Positions 63,794-64,000 of a DNA stretch of 64,000 bases are shown here, one piece after another. Origin of the DNA: Sulfurimonas sp. (lineage in GTDB: Bacteria > Campylobacterota > Campylobacteria > Campylobacterales > Sulfurimonadaceae); the NCBI RefSeq assembly GCF_041583195.1, contig NZ_JBFHGL010000010.1, positions 1-64,000 on the forward strand, written 5' to 3'. The notes beneath the pieces were generated by a model. It worked only from the letters and a program-made list of their open reading frames with translations, was not told the DNA's origin and did not search any database. The position numbers and the translations under genes are program-made. The number at the start of each line of letters is the position of its first letter. Position 1 is the stretch's first letter.

Positions 63794-64000
63794 CTATTTT
63801 AGAAAGTCGTGTTGAGCTTTAAACTCATTTACATCTTTCATTAGTACTGCAACTTTTTCACTAAGTTCTGGTAGTCTAGTGTAGTCAGTCCATATTGTAT
63901 CTTCAACTATATCATGAATCTCACCAGCTACTTCAGTAACTTTTCTTTTATAACCTGCAAACTCTTTTTTAATCTCTTTTTGTTCTTCTGTTAATGCCAT
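63794..64000 (-). CDS. CCE_0567-type small nif protein
   Basis: 68 residues with the start codon exactly at the window edge (64000). It is helical and charged (KKEFAGYKRKVTEVAGEIHD, LPELSEKVAVLMKDVNEF), fitting the CCE_0567 / DUF683 nif-linked family of small metal-binding proteins. Its usual partner, DUF269, is at 4407. Its promoter is outside the window. Confidence 0.75.
   Translation of the reverse strand: MALTEEQKEIKKEFAGYKRKVTEVAGEIHDIVEDTIWTDYTRLPELSEKVAVLMKDVNEFKAQHDFLK

Overview
This window (low GC, roughly one third) reads as a nitrogen-fixation and molybdenum-acquisition island of a Campylobacterota bacterium (Sulfurimonas / Sulfuricurvum / Arcobacter-like). That placement is inferred from the style of the encoded proteins and the gene mix; it was not tested by a search. 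No transposase, integrase, tRNA, rRNA or CRISPR array was seen.

Layout. 1-2200: end of an ammonium transporter, a PII protein and glutamine synthetase. 2245-8511: nifN with a hemerythrin, then a long operon nifX-DUF269-nifF-PII-like-nifW-nifZ-two ferredoxins, and a sigma-54 gene (rpoN). 8514-17834: a block of other metabolism (MerR regulator, putA-putP-proB, a c-type cytochrome, an AraC/GyrI regulator, a biotin carboxylase). 17841-25077: nifE on the minus strand, divergent from an operon with a NifX-like protein, cowN, a Sel1-NifU fusion, another NifX-like protein, a flavodiiron protein, a NifQ-like protein, nifS and nifU. 25229-26497: a helicase-C-like basic protein, YwbE and a tiny acidic ORF. 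26788-31253: nifH, an unrecognised 119-residue gene, nifD and nifK. 31323-52288: about 21 kb of molybdenum genes (modE, modA, a Mop protein, modB, a TSUP permease, modC, exbB-exbD-tonB, two MolA-like binding proteins, MolB/MolC-like ABC parts, three TonB-dependent receptors, two methyltransferases, a globin, a luciferase-like oxidoreductase, a second ModA/TupA-like protein and modD). 52354-60147: a 29-residue membrane peptide, an aldo/keto reductase, an FAD protein, nifT, nifA, a cysteine-poor peroxiredoxin-like protein, a SIR2-like protein, a second-type ClpX and an unknown protein. 60202-62520: a complete AMMECR1 / radical SAM / Memo triad. 62523-64000 (minus): a leucine-rich-repeat protein, a BFD-like Cys protein and a CCE_0567-type protein. 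nifB and nifV are not in the window.

Two regulatory systems can be read directly. Seven sites of the form NGGAAY-N5-RTGY (GG and G at -24/-12 spacing) lie 28-40 bases before nifN, nifX, nifE, the NifX-like gene at 19307, nifH, the peptide at 52406 and the SIR2-like gene at 57738. They form a sigma-54 set with an unusual -12 element, encoded together with an rpoN copy and a NifA whose GAFTGA loop reads GAFTDA. Six 24-bp sites of the form CGTTATATA-N6-TATATAACG, with near matches, precede modE, modA, exbB, tonB (two) and the second molA-like gene. These are ModE boxes and place a TonB-dependent outer-membrane system under molybdenum control. The most novel candidate system is this ModE-controlled, TonB-energised molybdenum (or molybdophore) uptake locus with its accessory enzymes. 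The second is the SIR2-ClpX-unknown cassette, which appears to be in the nif regulon.

The only gene-poor stretch above about 300 bases is 26221-26787. It holds the acidic ORF (26336-26497) and the nifH control region.
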